64,000 nucleotides of DNA from Rheum nobile (Eukaryota; Streptophyta; Magnoliopsida; Caryophyllales; Polygonaceae): assembly GCA_027886185.1 (NCBI GenBank), contig WOAB01000041.1:3472001-3536000 (forward strand), written 5' to 3'. Positions 44,433 through 55,296 of this stretch are shown piece after piece. The notes beneath the pieces are model-generated. The model had not been told where the DNA came from, searched no databases, and saw only the letters and a program-made list of their open reading frames with translations. Every line of letters starts with the position of its first letter. Position 1 is the first letter of the stretch. The position numbers and the translations under genes are program-made.

Positions 44433-45423
44433 CTACGGCTTTGGTTTAAGGGAAGTTAGATAACAACTCCGCGCTTTCTCTTGATGGCCCCTGGATTCTC
44501 CCACCTTATCATCCACCGGGAACTTTAACTTCAAGTCGTAGATGGAGAGAGCTGCTTGGAACTTCATTAGGGAGACTCTGCCCATTATCGCGTTATACGA
44601 CGCTGGGAGTCGCACCACGGTGAACTCAACATCCTCCATGCGCCGGACGGGACTGGTTCCCAACGTCATCTTTAACTCAATGGTGCCCGCGACATCAATT
44701 TCTTCTCCAGAGAAGGTTACCAACTTTCCAATAAAGGGGTTGAGGGCACCAGGGGATATTCCGAGTTGTTCGAACGCGTCGTAATAAAGAATGTCTACGG
44801 ACGCACCAGTATCCACCAAGATACGCCTCACCATCTTGGTCCCCAGTTGAGCATGTATAACAAGAGGGTCTGTGTGGGGCATGTGTAACCCTTCCGCGTC
44901 ATCCTCCGTGAACGTCAGGCCAGGGTGGGGTCGGGATGATTGGGCAATACTGAACACGGATGGAGAATGATGATTTTCGCGTGCATATCTCTTCCTCTCT
45001 TGATTACTAGAACCTGCGAGGGAGGGCCTTCCTGCTATTGTGTTGATGTAGCCATCTGGACGCGGCATCGGATCGGGGTGATCGCATCGTGCTACTTGGG
45101 TGGGTCTCCCTGCCGGAGGAGGCCTGTTCCCGCGTGGGCCCTTGCCATGTGCCCTTAGCTCTTGATGACTGCTTCTGTGGTTACCATAATATTCGCGAGG
45201 GTTATCATGCTGGTACACCCTATTATCACGCGCCTGATGTCTGTGTTCTGCAGGATGACCGCGTCGTTCTGACCGGCCAATATCGTAGGCATCCCTAACT
45301 GGGGGACGGCTCGCACCCCGTGCTCTGTTCTGGTCTGGTAGTGGACGTTTGGCTTCGCGTTTGTCTTTTTCTTTAGATGTATGAACGCGGTCCCACTTGA
45401 TCTGCTGGGACTTCCCCCCTTTC
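44433..45423 (-). pseudogene. Gypsy gag C-terminus and aspartic protease
   Basis: The frame is open from the Athila-array target site. The first part is basic (the end of gag), then come INTIAGRPSLAG (a conserved Tat block) and the protease active site LVDTGASVDILYYDAF, with a later ASYNAIMGR flap-end motif. It stops at 44433 after KPKP because of a one-base shift relative to RT. No zinc knuckle of standard spacing is visible, as is common in Tat gags. The gag N-terminus lies on the far side of the array (57601-56633). Confidence 0.82.
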
Positions 45424-45428
45424 CCCCG

Positions 45429-45502
45429 TGATAAGCACTACTTTGTAGGGCTTAACTAAGAGTTATTAGAGGTTTTATTGGTCCCACTTGATCTGCTGGG
45501 AC
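45429..45502 (+). repeat. Truncated LTR1 with a templated filler at the deletion junction
   Basis: 54 bp identical to the starts of LTR2-4 end at TTATTGGT. The next bases, to 45502, are an exact 23-bp copy of flanking gypsy sequence at 45389-45411 (shared GGT at the junction). Internal 1 then starts in the middle of the gag ORF. The pattern marks a deletion repaired with copied filler. Confidence 0.85.
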
Positions 45503-45735
45503 GTGAGGTTGCAGGCCAGATATCGGATTGCCTCATACTAGACACGGGGCAGGATAGGCGTACAACATCTGCAATGCTTGGAAGAGAGTTCTTAAATATG
45601 ACAAATGCGGTCATGGATACGAAGGGTGATCCACTCACAATGAAAGGCAGAAGGAAGGGGGTACAGTCGTACCTGAAGAGGCACCCCCCAGATTTGGAAC
45701 CAAGAAGGGTGGCCGCTGTAAGCAACCCAGGATGA
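45503..45735 (+). pseudogene. C-terminal fragment of Athila-like gag ORF, copy 1
   Basis: It matches 49567-49800 and 53556-53789 almost exactly, including CLILDTGQDRRTTSAMLG and the ending ...RPP-type tail. The N-terminal two thirds were removed by the deletion at 45482. Confidence 0.85.
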
Positions 45736-47228
45736 ATAGAGAGCACCATGTCGAGCCACGACAGTAACCAAGGCGCTACTCGGGAGGCAACCCGAGGTAA
45801 GACTTAGTTTTTGTTTTCCTTGTTTTTGAAGTTTTTGTTCTGTTTTTTTGACTAAACCACGCAGGAAAGCCGAGAAGAAACCGCGACCGCGGCATAACAC
45901 CCGCGATCGCGGCCGGAGAAAGTCGAGCAAAAACCGCGATCGCGGCATAAAACCCGTGATCGCGGGCCCATGGCGCACCGCGAATTAGGGTTTAGTCCGA
46001 AAAAAAAAATTAAAAAAAAATTAAAACCGCGATCGCGGGTGAATAGTGCCCGCGATCGCTGAGTTACTGTTCAACGAAAAATAAAAATCGTACGTTACCC
46101 GCGATCGCGGTCTTCACTATCGCGATCGCGGTTCCTCCACGGTGTTCCTTCCATGGCGATTCTTCCACGACGATTCCCTCCTTTATGGCGGTAATTTCCA
46201 CGGCGGTTCATTCATGGCGGTTCTGAGGCGGTCTTTCTTCATCATGTTGGCGAGCAACAACCGGTGTACCCTTGATCCATCCATTGTTGTTGTTCCCTGC
46301 GGTACGTCTTCACCTGTGCGTCACCACCAGTGCATACTGAGTTCGGAGTTCCAGCATTCCATGATCCATCTCTTGGGAAGTTTGACTGTTGAAGTGGTGA
46401 TGAAGTTTATGGGGATCCCTACATCCCTGAGTACCTTCCTGGCGTTATTGACGAAGACTACCACCCCGGCGTACGCTCAGTGAGTTCTTTCTTTCTTCCC
46501 CTTACTTTTTTCTTTGTCTTCCATACATTGAGGACAATGAATGATTTAAGCATGGGGCAGTAGAAGTATTCACTATCTATCTTGTACATATTCTTTTTCC
46601 AGCATTGCACTTTGAATTTCAGCATTTCGTTTTAAAAAATAAAAAAAATATTGAAAAAGTCAAAAATAAAAAAAGACATACATGAAAATCCTTGGACAAG
46701 TCGGAAACCCGAAAGGGCGGCATGGGTAATAAGCAGGTGGCCCGGACCAACGCTAGGCTGGGGTAAAAAAGTGTCTGAGTGACGTGAGCTTATGTGAGCA
46801 CATCTATGAAAAAAATATGAGTGGCTAGGATGAAAACCCGAAAGGGCTCCTAGGCAAAATGAGTGAAAAGAAGAGGAGTGATTTTAGGATCTCATTTTAC
46901 CTGGAGGGGCGACATAAGAACAGGAGACAAAGAAAGATTGTCGGGTAGGTCACTCTGGGAGGCATAAGGAGTCAGATGGAGGCTAGGATTAGAGGTCACT
47001 TTACACTATTGGATGTCCGGGTTGAGCTTGGGGGAAGTACTATGCTTGCCCTCAAGTTTATTGAGTTGTGGATGTGTTGTAGATGAGATTGGTGCCAGGA
47101 GCTTTGGCATGGGTTAGGTAACTCTTAGTTGGAGGATATGCTTCCTGAGACCTTGGGTGCTGTATTGGAGGAGTAGACTTTCTTTTAGTTTACTCGAGGA
47201 CGAGCAAAGGTCTAAGCATGGGGGAGTT
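45736..47228 (+). other. 3' noncoding part of Athila-like copy 1
   Basis: It begins with the GGGAGGCAACCC block, then a tract with eight GCGATCGC-type palindromes (45881-46131). A short ORF (46142-46483) is kept in all three copies. The rest is long noncoding sequence ending at the polypurine tract AAGCATGGGGGAG. The short ORF is 113 codons with no recognisable domain. Confidence 0.7.
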
Positions 47229-48560
47229 TGATAAGCACTACTTTGTAGGGCTTAACTAAGAGTTATTAGAGGTTTTATTGGTGCCATTCGGGTAGATTTA
47301 GACACATTCTTGTGTATGGCGTTTGGAGGCGAAGTTGGTGTTTTTGGAGGTGTTTGAGCTACTTTGGATATCATGAAGACACTGAGGAAGGAAGCCCTCA
47401 AGAGAAGACGCCAAGGAGTGAAGAGGAGACGAGTTGGTGTAAGACAAAGGACAAGAATGCCGAGCATTAACCGCGATCGCGGGCATGGGTGCCGCGATCG
47501 CGGGCCTCGGAGCATGTCGAGAGTTTTCTACGGGCGCGAAGAGATTGAAGGGCGCGGAGCCACATGGGCCGCGATCAAGGTCCACCACTCGCGATCGCGG
47601 GTCTGACACGGTAGGAGCTCAGACTTATTCCGAATTATCTTTTTAGTTTTATTTTCCCTTTTTATTATTTCTAATTTAGTTATTTTCGTATTTGGCTAGG
47701 TCATTTGTTAGAGCCCTATAAATACTTTCTTTTAGCATTAGGTTTAGGAGTCCACGCTCTTATTCCACTTTAGTTGCAATTTTCATCGTTGTTTACTTTT
47801 CCTTTGAAGTTTCACCATGACTATGAGGAGCTAAGCCTCTTTGGCTTAGTCTGGCAATGTAAGCTTAAGTTTTGATTATTGGTTGTGAGGTTATGTTCCC
47901 TTTCTTAATTCCTATTGGATTATATTATCTCTTCTAAGCTTATTCCATTGGATTTCATTGATTGCACTAGCCCGCACAACTAGTTGTTGTTGGTGATTTT
48001 CATATTGCTAGGATTAGGAAACTGTTGGGCTAACGTCCTATTCCGCTGTAGCAACTACAATTTACATGCTCTGGTTGAAATTGTTCTATTGTAGGGATAG
48101 ATAATTACATGGTAAATGCATCTGAGCGAGTGTTCTGTGTATCCTGGTTAATTCTTATTTGTATTGCTACCTTTGGGTTGAACCTTTAGTGGTACTAGGG
48201 TTATTCATTGGTAAGGGTTCTTTGTGGAATGTTTCCCTCTGAATCTACACAAGATCGGGACAAGAATAATCATAGGAAGGAATTGGAAGTAATCTAGGAT
48301 CAACCAACCAAAACTTAAGTGGAAATTGCCTGGCTAAGTGTTTTCTCACATTTGATTGCATATTATTTATTCTGTTTTATTTCTTACTTGATTTAAACCT
48401 CACAAGCCACCCTTGTTACTGCTATTCGATTGGTATTCGATTTGTGATAAGAAAATAGACGCTTGTGATTCTCTTGGGATTTCGACCCTTGCTTGCTTAC
48501 TATACTAGTTTGAAAGTTGAGGTTTACTTTGATTTGACATAACGACCTTAGGCCACGTCA
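47229..48560 (+). repeat. Athila-like LTR2
   Basis: Full-length 1332-bp LTR with three CGCGATCGCGG palindromes at 47471, 47492 and 47590. A CTATAAATA TATA box is near 47724. The end is followed by AATTTGGCGCC. Confidence 0.93.
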
Positions 48561-48564
48561 AATT

Positions 48565-48582
48565 TGGCGCCGTTGCCGGGGA
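48565..48582 (+). promoter_or_regulatory. Primer binding site (tRNA-Asp-like), copy 2
   Basis: TGGCGCCGTTGCCGGGGA begins four bases after LTR2 and is complementary to the 3' end of plant tRNA-Asp. The same site follows LTR3 at 52554. Confidence 0.85.
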
Positions 48583-48720
48583 ATCATTGTCTGTTTTCTT
48601 GTGTATAAATCGAATATTGATCATTCTAGGGAACCTATCTTACGGTTCCCTCTAACATTACTAACTTTTCATTGACGAAGTGTGATTCAGAGTAGATAAT
48701 TCTGTTGGAGAACTCTAGCA

Positions 48721-49800
48721 ATGGCGCAAGAGAGCACGCTACAGGCACTCACCCAGGCACTGCAAGCGTTAACACAAGCGGTGATTCAAGCAAGTGCAAC
48801 CAATACACAAGAAGTGATTCAAGCTGGTGCAAACAATGCACTAGCAATGAAAGAGGGATTCTCTCAGCTCACTCAGCTCACCCAGCAAAATTACACTTTG
48901 CACCAGGCCTCTCAACAATCTATATTAAAATTGGGTGCATCACTGGGACAGCTGATGCCTAGTACACCTACAATAACGGAGTCCCCAAACAAGTATTGTG
49001 AAGGCCAGCTTGAGGCCAATGCAATCAAGTTGCGAAGTGGGGAAAGGCTGAATGACCCCTATGCTGAGGAAAGGAATGAAGCGCCGATAAGAGAAGAACG
49101 CAGCGAAGAACCGCGATCGCGGGTCGAAAACCGCGATCACGGTTATCTCACGGAGAAGGCAGAATTTGGAGAGCTCCTCGCAAAAGAGAACCCGCGACCG
49201 CGGGAGGAGTGCTGCAACCCCAGTATGCTGATCGAAACAAGGCATTGTGCTGAATTTGATGATGAGGTTGAGGAGGACCTTGAAGAGGAAATCCAAAGCT
49301 TCAAGAACAGTATGCTACCTGACGCGGTACGTTTGCCTGATATTGAAGAGGAGATGGACGAGGACTGGGACTATGAGCCTCAAAACTACACTCAACATGA
49401 ATGTCCCCTGCTGGAGTCCCAGATTCCCATCGCACCTCCCCCTGAGGCTCTCAATGGAAGCAAGCCAGAAGCTTCTTTGGTCACACTGGCCAACAGCATC
49501 CCTCGTTGTGCAAATTCTGTGAAGGCGATGCGGAAGATAGGAAAGAAGCCGAAGGTGAAGCATAAGAGTGAGGTTGCAGGCCAGATGTCGGATTGCCTCA
49601 TACTAGACACGGGGCAGGATAGGCGTACAACCTCTGCAATGCTTGGAAGAGAGTTCTTAAAGATGACAACTGCGGTCATGGATACGAAGGGTGATCCACT
49701 CATAATGAAAGGCAGAAGGAAGGGGGTACAGTCGTACCTAAAGAGGCACCCCCCAGATTTGGAACCAAGAAGGGTGGTCACTGTAAGCAACCCGGGATGA
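48721..49800 (+). CDS. Athila-like gag/protease-remnant ORF, intact copy
   Basis: An open 359-codon frame starts at ATG 48721. The N-terminal 75 residues are Gln/Ala/Thr-rich with repeated QALTQA and QA(G/S)A units, likely helical. Then comes NAIKLRSGERLNDP, matching the conserved Athila-type gag-protease linker (NAITLRSG). An acidic Glu-rich block follows, then a region resembling the end of the retropepsin domain (ILDTGQDR...AMLGREFL, like the LGRPFL motif). The protease Asp-Thr/Ser-Gly site with its surrounding domain, and all of pol, are missing. The encoded CCGCGATCGCGGG palindromes give the residues PRSRVENRDHG. It may supply a truncated Gag or be a relic kept open by chance. Confidence 0.65.
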   Translation: MAQESTLQALTQALQALTQAVIQASATNTQEVIQAGANNALAMKEGFSQLTQLTQQNYTLHQASQQSILKLGASLGQLMPSTPTITESPNKYCEGQLEANAIKLRSGERLNDPYAEERNEAPIREERSEEPRSRVENRDHGYLTEKAEFGELLAKENPRPREECCNPSMLIETRHCAEFDDEVEEDLEEEIQSFKNSMLPDAVRLPDIEEEMDEDWDYEPQNYTQHECPLLESQIPIAPPPEALNGSKPEASLVTLANSIPRCANSVKAMRKIGKKPKVKHKSEVAGQMSDCLILDTGQDRRTTSAMLGREFLKMTTAVMDTKGDPLIMKGRRKGVQSYLKRHPPDLEPRRVVTVSNPG

Positions 49801-51217
49801 ATAGAGAGCACCATGTCGAGCCACGACAGTAACCAAGGCGCTGCTCGGGAGGCAACCCGAGGTAAGACTTAGTTTTTTTTTTCCTTGTTTTTGAAGTTTT
49901 TGTTCTGTTTTTTCGACTAAACCACGCAGGAAAGCCGAGAAGAAACCGCGACCGCGACATAACACCCGCGATCGCGGGCCCATGGCGCGCCGCGAATTAG
50001 GGTTTAGTCCGAAAAAAAAAACCGCGATCGCGGGTGAATAGTGCCCGCGATCGCTGGGTTACTGTTCAACGAAAAAAAAAAAGTCGTACGTTACCCGCGA
50101 TCGCGGTCTTCACTACCGCGATCGCGGTTCCTCCACGGTGTTCCTTCCATGGCGATTCTTCCACGATGATTCCCTCCTTTATGAAGGTAATTTCCACGGC
50201 GGTTCATTCATGGCGGTTCTGAGGCGGTCTTTCTTCATCATGTTCGCGAGCAACAACCGGTGTACCCTTGATCCATCCATTGTTGTTGTTCCCTGCGGTA
50301 CGTCTTCACCTGTGCATCACCACCAGTGCATACTGAGTTCGGAGTTCCAGCATTCCATGATCCATCTCTTGGGAAGTTCGACTGTTGAAGTGGTGATGAA
50401 GTTTATGGGGATCCCTACATCCCTGAGTACCTTCCTAGCGTTATTGACGAAGACTACCACCCCGGCGTACGCTCAGTGAGTTCTTTCTTTCTTCCCCTTA
50501 CTTTTTTCTTTGTCTTCCATACATTGAGGACAATGAATGATTTAAGCTTGGGGGAGTAGAAGTATTCACTATCTATCTTGTACATATTCTTTTTCCAGCA
50601 TTGCACTTTGAATTTCAGCATTTCGTTTAAAAAAAAAAATTGAAAAAGTCAAAAATAAAAAAAGACATACATGAAAATCCTGGGCAAAGTCGGAAACCCG
50701 AAAGGACGGCTTTGGTAATAAGCAGGTGGCCCGGACCAGCGCTAGGCTGGGGTAAAAAGGTGTCTGAGTGACGTGAGCTTATGTGAGCACATCTATGAAA
50801 AAAATACGAGTGACTAGGATGAAAACCCGAAAGGGCTCCTAGGCAAAATGAGTGAAAAGAAGAGGAGTGATTTTAGGATCTCATTTTACCTGGAGGGGCG
50901 ACATAAGAAGAGGAGACAAAGAAGGATTGTCGGGTAGGTCACTCTGGGAGGCATAAGGAGTCAGATGGAGGCTAGGATTAGAGGTCACTTTACACTATTG
51001 GATGTCCGGGTTGAGCTTGGGGGAAGTACTCTGCTTGCCCTCAAGTTTATTGAGTTGTGGATGTGTTGTAGATGAGATTGGTGCCAGGAGCTTTGGCATG
51101 GGTTAGGTAACTCTTAGTTGGAGGATATGCTTCCTGAGACCTTGGGTGCTGCATTAGAGGAGTAGACATTCTTTTAGTTTACTCGAGGACGAGCAAAGGT
51201 CTAAGCATGGGGGAGTT
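49801..51217 (+). other. 3' noncoding part of Athila-like copy 2
   Basis: Equivalent to 45736-47228 but lacking about 53 bp between two palindromes near 49966. It keeps the short ORF (50138-50479) and the polypurine tract before LTR3. Confidence 0.7.
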
Positions 51218-52549
51218 TGATAAGCACTACTTTGTAGGGCTTAACTAAGAGTTATTAGAGGTTTTATTGGTGCCATTCGGGTAGATTTAGACACATTCTT
51301 GTGTATGGTGTTTGGAGGCAAAGTTGGTGTTTTTGGAGGTGTTTGAGCTACTTTGGATATCATGAAGACACTGAGAAAGGAAGCCATCAAGAGAAGACGC
51401 CAAGGAGTGAAGAGGAGACGAGTTGGTGCAAGGCAAAGGACAAGAATGCCGAGCATTAACTGCGATCGCGGGCATGGGTGCCACGATCGCGGGCCTCGGA
51501 GCATGTCGAGAGTTTTCTGCGGGCGCGGAGAGATTGAAGGGCGCGGAGCCACATGGGCCGAGATCAAGGTCCACCACCCGCGACCGCGGGTCTGACACGG
51601 CAGGAGCTCGGACTTATTCCGAATTATCTTTTTAGTTTTATTTTCCCTTTTTCTTATTTCTAACTTAGTTATTTTCTTATTGGGCTAGGTCATTTGTTAG
51701 AGCCCTATAAATAATTTCTTTTAGCATTAGGTTTAGGAGTCCACGCTCTTATTCCACTTTAGTTGCAATTTTCATCGTTGTTTACTTTTCCTTTGAAGTT
51801 TCACCATGACTATGAGGTGCTAAGCCTCTTTGGCTTAGTTTGGCAATGAAAGCTTAAGTTTTGATTATTGGTTGTGAGCTTATGTTCCCTTTCTTAATTC
51901 CTATTGGATTATATTATCTCTTCTAAGCTTATTCCATTGGATTTCATTGATTGCACTAGCCCGCACAACTAGTTGTTGTTGGTGATTTTCATATTGCTAG
52001 GATTAGGAAACTGTTGGGCTAACGTCCTATTCCGCTGTAGCAACTACAATTTACATGCTCTGGTTGAAATTGGTCTATTGTAGGGATAGACAATTACATG
52101 GTAAATGCATCTGAGCGAGCGTTCTGTGTATCCTGGTTAATTCTTATTTGTATTGCTGCCTTTGGGTTGAACCTTTAGTGGTACTAGGGTTATTCATTGG
52201 TAAGGGTTCTTTGTGGAAGGTTTCCCTCTGAATCTACACAAGATCGGGACAAGAATAATCATAGGAAGGAATTGGAAGTAATCTAGGATCAACCAACCAA
52301 AACTTAAGTGGAAATTGCCTGGCTAAGTGTTTTCTCACATTTGATTGCATATTATTTATTCTGTTTTATTTCTTACTTGATTTAAACCTCACAAACCCCC
52401 CTTATTACTGCTATTCGATTGGTATTCGATTTGTGATTAGAAAATAGACGCTTGTGATTCTCTTGGGATTTCGACCCTTGCTTGCTTACTATACTAGTTT
52501 GAAAGTTGAGGTTTACTTTGATTTGACATAACGACCTTAGGCCACGTCA
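51218..52549 (+). repeat. Athila-like LTR3
   Basis: Full-length 1332-bp LTR, a few percent different from LTR2. Two of its three palindromes have decayed (CACGATCGCGG near 51482, CGACCGCGG near 51582), consistent with C-to-T and other changes at CpG. Confidence 0.93.
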
Positions 52550-52709
52550 AATTTGGCGCCGTTGCCGGGGAATCATTGTCTGTTTTCTTGTGTATAAATC
52601 GAATATTGATCATTCTAGGGAACCTACCTTACGGTTCCCTCTAACATTACTAACTTTTCATTGACGAAGTGTGATTCAGAGTAGATAATTCTGTTGGAGA
52701 ACTCTAGCA

Positions 52710-53789
52710 ATGGTGCAAGAGAGCACGCTGCAGGCACTCACCCAGGCACTGCAAGCGTTAACACAAGCGGTGATTCAAGCAAGTGCAACCAATACACAAG
52801 CAGTGATTCAAGCTGGTGCAAACAATGCACTAGCAATGAAAGAGGGATTCTCTCAGCTCACTCAGCTCACCCAACAAAATTACACTTTGCACCAGGCCTC
52901 TCAACAATCTATATTAAAATTGGGTGCATCACTGGGACAGTTGATGCCTAGTACACCTGCAATAACAAAGTCCCCAAACAAGTATTGTGAAGGCCAGTTT
53001 GAGGCCAATGCAATAAAGTTGCGAAGTGGGGAAAGGCTGAATGACCCCTATGCTGAGGAAAGGAATGAAGCGCCGATAAGAGAAGAACACAGCGAAGAAC
53101 CGCGATCGCGGGTCGAAAACCGCGATCACGGTTATCTCACGGAGAAGGCAGAATTTGGAGAGCTCCCCGCAAAAGAGAACCCGTGACCGCGGGAGGAGTG
53201 CTGTAACCCCGGTATGCTGATCGAAACAAGGCATTGTGCTGAATTTGATGATGAGGTTGAGGAGGACCTTGAAGAGGAAATCCAAAGCTTCAAGAAAAGT
53301 ATGCTACCTGACATGGTACGTTTGCCTGAAATTGAAGAGGAGATGGACGAGGACTGGGACTATGAGCCTCAAAACTACACTCAACATGAATGTCCCCTGC
53401 TGGAGTCCCAGATTCCCATCGCACCTCCCCCTGAGGCTCTCAATGGAAGCAAGCCAGAAGCTTCTTTGGTCACACTGGCCAACAGCATCCCTCGTTGTGC
53501 AGATTCTGTGAAGACGAGGCGGAAGATAGGAAAGAAGCCGAAGGTGAAGCATAAGAGTGAGGTTGCAGGCCAGATGTCGGATTGCCTCATACTAGACACG
53601 GGGCAGGATAGGCGTACAACCTCTGCAATGCTTGGAAGAGAGTTCTTAAAGATGACAACTGCAGTCATGGATACGAAGGGTGATCCACTCACAATGAAAG
53701 GCAGAAGGAAGGGGGTACAGTCGTACCTGAAGAGGCACCCCCCAGATTTGGAACCAAGAAGGGTGGTCGCTGTAAGCAACTCGGCATGA
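52710..53789 (+). pseudogene. Athila-like gag ORF, copy 3, one nonsense change
   Basis: Same length and frame as 48721-49800. At 53184-53186 it reads TGA where copy 2 has CGA, a CpG transition that stops the frame after the residues KENP. The frame resumes unchanged to 53789. Other differences are scattered substitutions. Confidence 0.85.
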
Positions 53790-55296
53790 ATAGAGAGCAC
53801 CATGTCGAGCCACGACAGTAACCAAGGCGCTGCTCAGGAGGCAACCCAAGGTAAGACTTAGTTTTTTTTTTCCTTGTTTTTAAGTTTTTGTTCTGTTTTT
53901 TCGACTAAACCACGCAGAAAAGCCGAGAAGAAACCGCGACCGCGGCATAACACCTGCGATCGCGGCCGGAGAAAGTCGAGCAAAAACCGCGATCGCGGCA
54001 CAAAACCCGCGATCGCAGGCCCATGGCGCGCCGCGAATTATGGTTTAGTCCGAAAAAAAAAACATTAAAAAAAAAAAACGCGATCGCGGGTGAATATTAC
54101 CCGCGATCGCTGGGTTACTGTTCAACGAAAAAAAAGAAGAAAAAGTCATACGTTACCCGCGATCGCGGTCTTCACTACCGCGATCGCGGTTCCTCCACGG
54201 TGTTCCTTCCATGGCGATTCTTCCACGGCGATTCTTCCACGACGATTCCCTCCTTTATGGCGGTAATTTCCACGGCGGTTCATTCATGACGGTTCTGAGG
54301 CGGTCTTTCTTCATCATGTTCGCGAGCAACAACCGGTGTACCCTTGATCCATCCATTGTTGTTGTTCCCTGCGGTACGTCTTCACCTGTGCGTCACCACC
54401 AGTGCATACTGAGTTTGGAGTTCCAGCATTCCATGATCCATCTCTTGGGAAGTTCGACTGTTGAAGTGGTGATGAAGTTTATGGGGATCCCTACATCCCT
54501 GAGTACCTTCCTTGCGTTATTGACGAAGACTACCACCCCGGCGTACGCTCAGTGAGTTCTTTCTTTCTTCCCCTTACTTTTTTCTTTGTCTTCCATACAT
54601 TGAGGACAATGCATGATTTAAGCATGGGGGAGTAGAAGTATTCACTATCTATCTTGTACATATTCTTTTTCCAGCATTGCACTTTGAATTTCAGCATTTC
54701 GTTTAAAAAAAAAAAAAAATTGAAAAAGTCAAAAAAAAAAAAGACATACATGAAAATCCTGGGATAAGTCGAAAACCCGAAAGGGCGGCTTGAGTAATAA
54801 GCAGGTGGCCCGGACCAGCGCTAGGCTGGGGTAAAAAGGTGTCTGAGTGACGTGAGCTTATGTGAGCACATCTATGAAAAAAATACGAGTGGCTAGGATG
54901 AAAACCCGAAAGGGCTCCTAGGCAAAATGAGTGAAAAGAAGAGGAGTGATTTTAGGATCTCATTTTACCTGGAGGGGCGACATAAGAAGAGGAGACAAAG
55001 AAGGATTGTCGGGTAGGTCACTCTGGGAGGCATAAGGAGTCAGATGGAGGCTAGGATTAGAGGTCACTTTACACTATTGGATGTCCGGGTTGAGCTTGGG
55101 GGAAGTACTCTGCTTGCCCTAAAGTTTATTGAGTTGTGGATGTGTTGTAGATGAGATTGGTGCCAGGAGCTTTGGCATGGGTTAGGTAACTCTTAGTTGG
55201 AGGATATGCTTCCTGAGACCTTGGGTGCTGCATTGGAGGAGTAGACTTTCTTTTAGTTTACTCGAGGATGAGCAAAGGTCTAAGCATGGGGGAGTT
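53790..55296 (+). other. 3' noncoding part of Athila-like copy 3
   Basis: It has the full palindrome tract (53935-54190) and an extra 12-bp duplication GGCGATTCTTCC near 54212. The short ORF (54211-54555) and polypurine tract are present. No other coding potential was seen. Confidence 0.7.

Noticed and set aside
45881..46131. Bacterial (cyanobacterial) contamination suggested by HIP1-like GCGATCGC
   Set aside because: The motif is embedded in plant LTR-retrotransposon copies with PBS, polypurine tract and TSD, so it belongs to the plant element.
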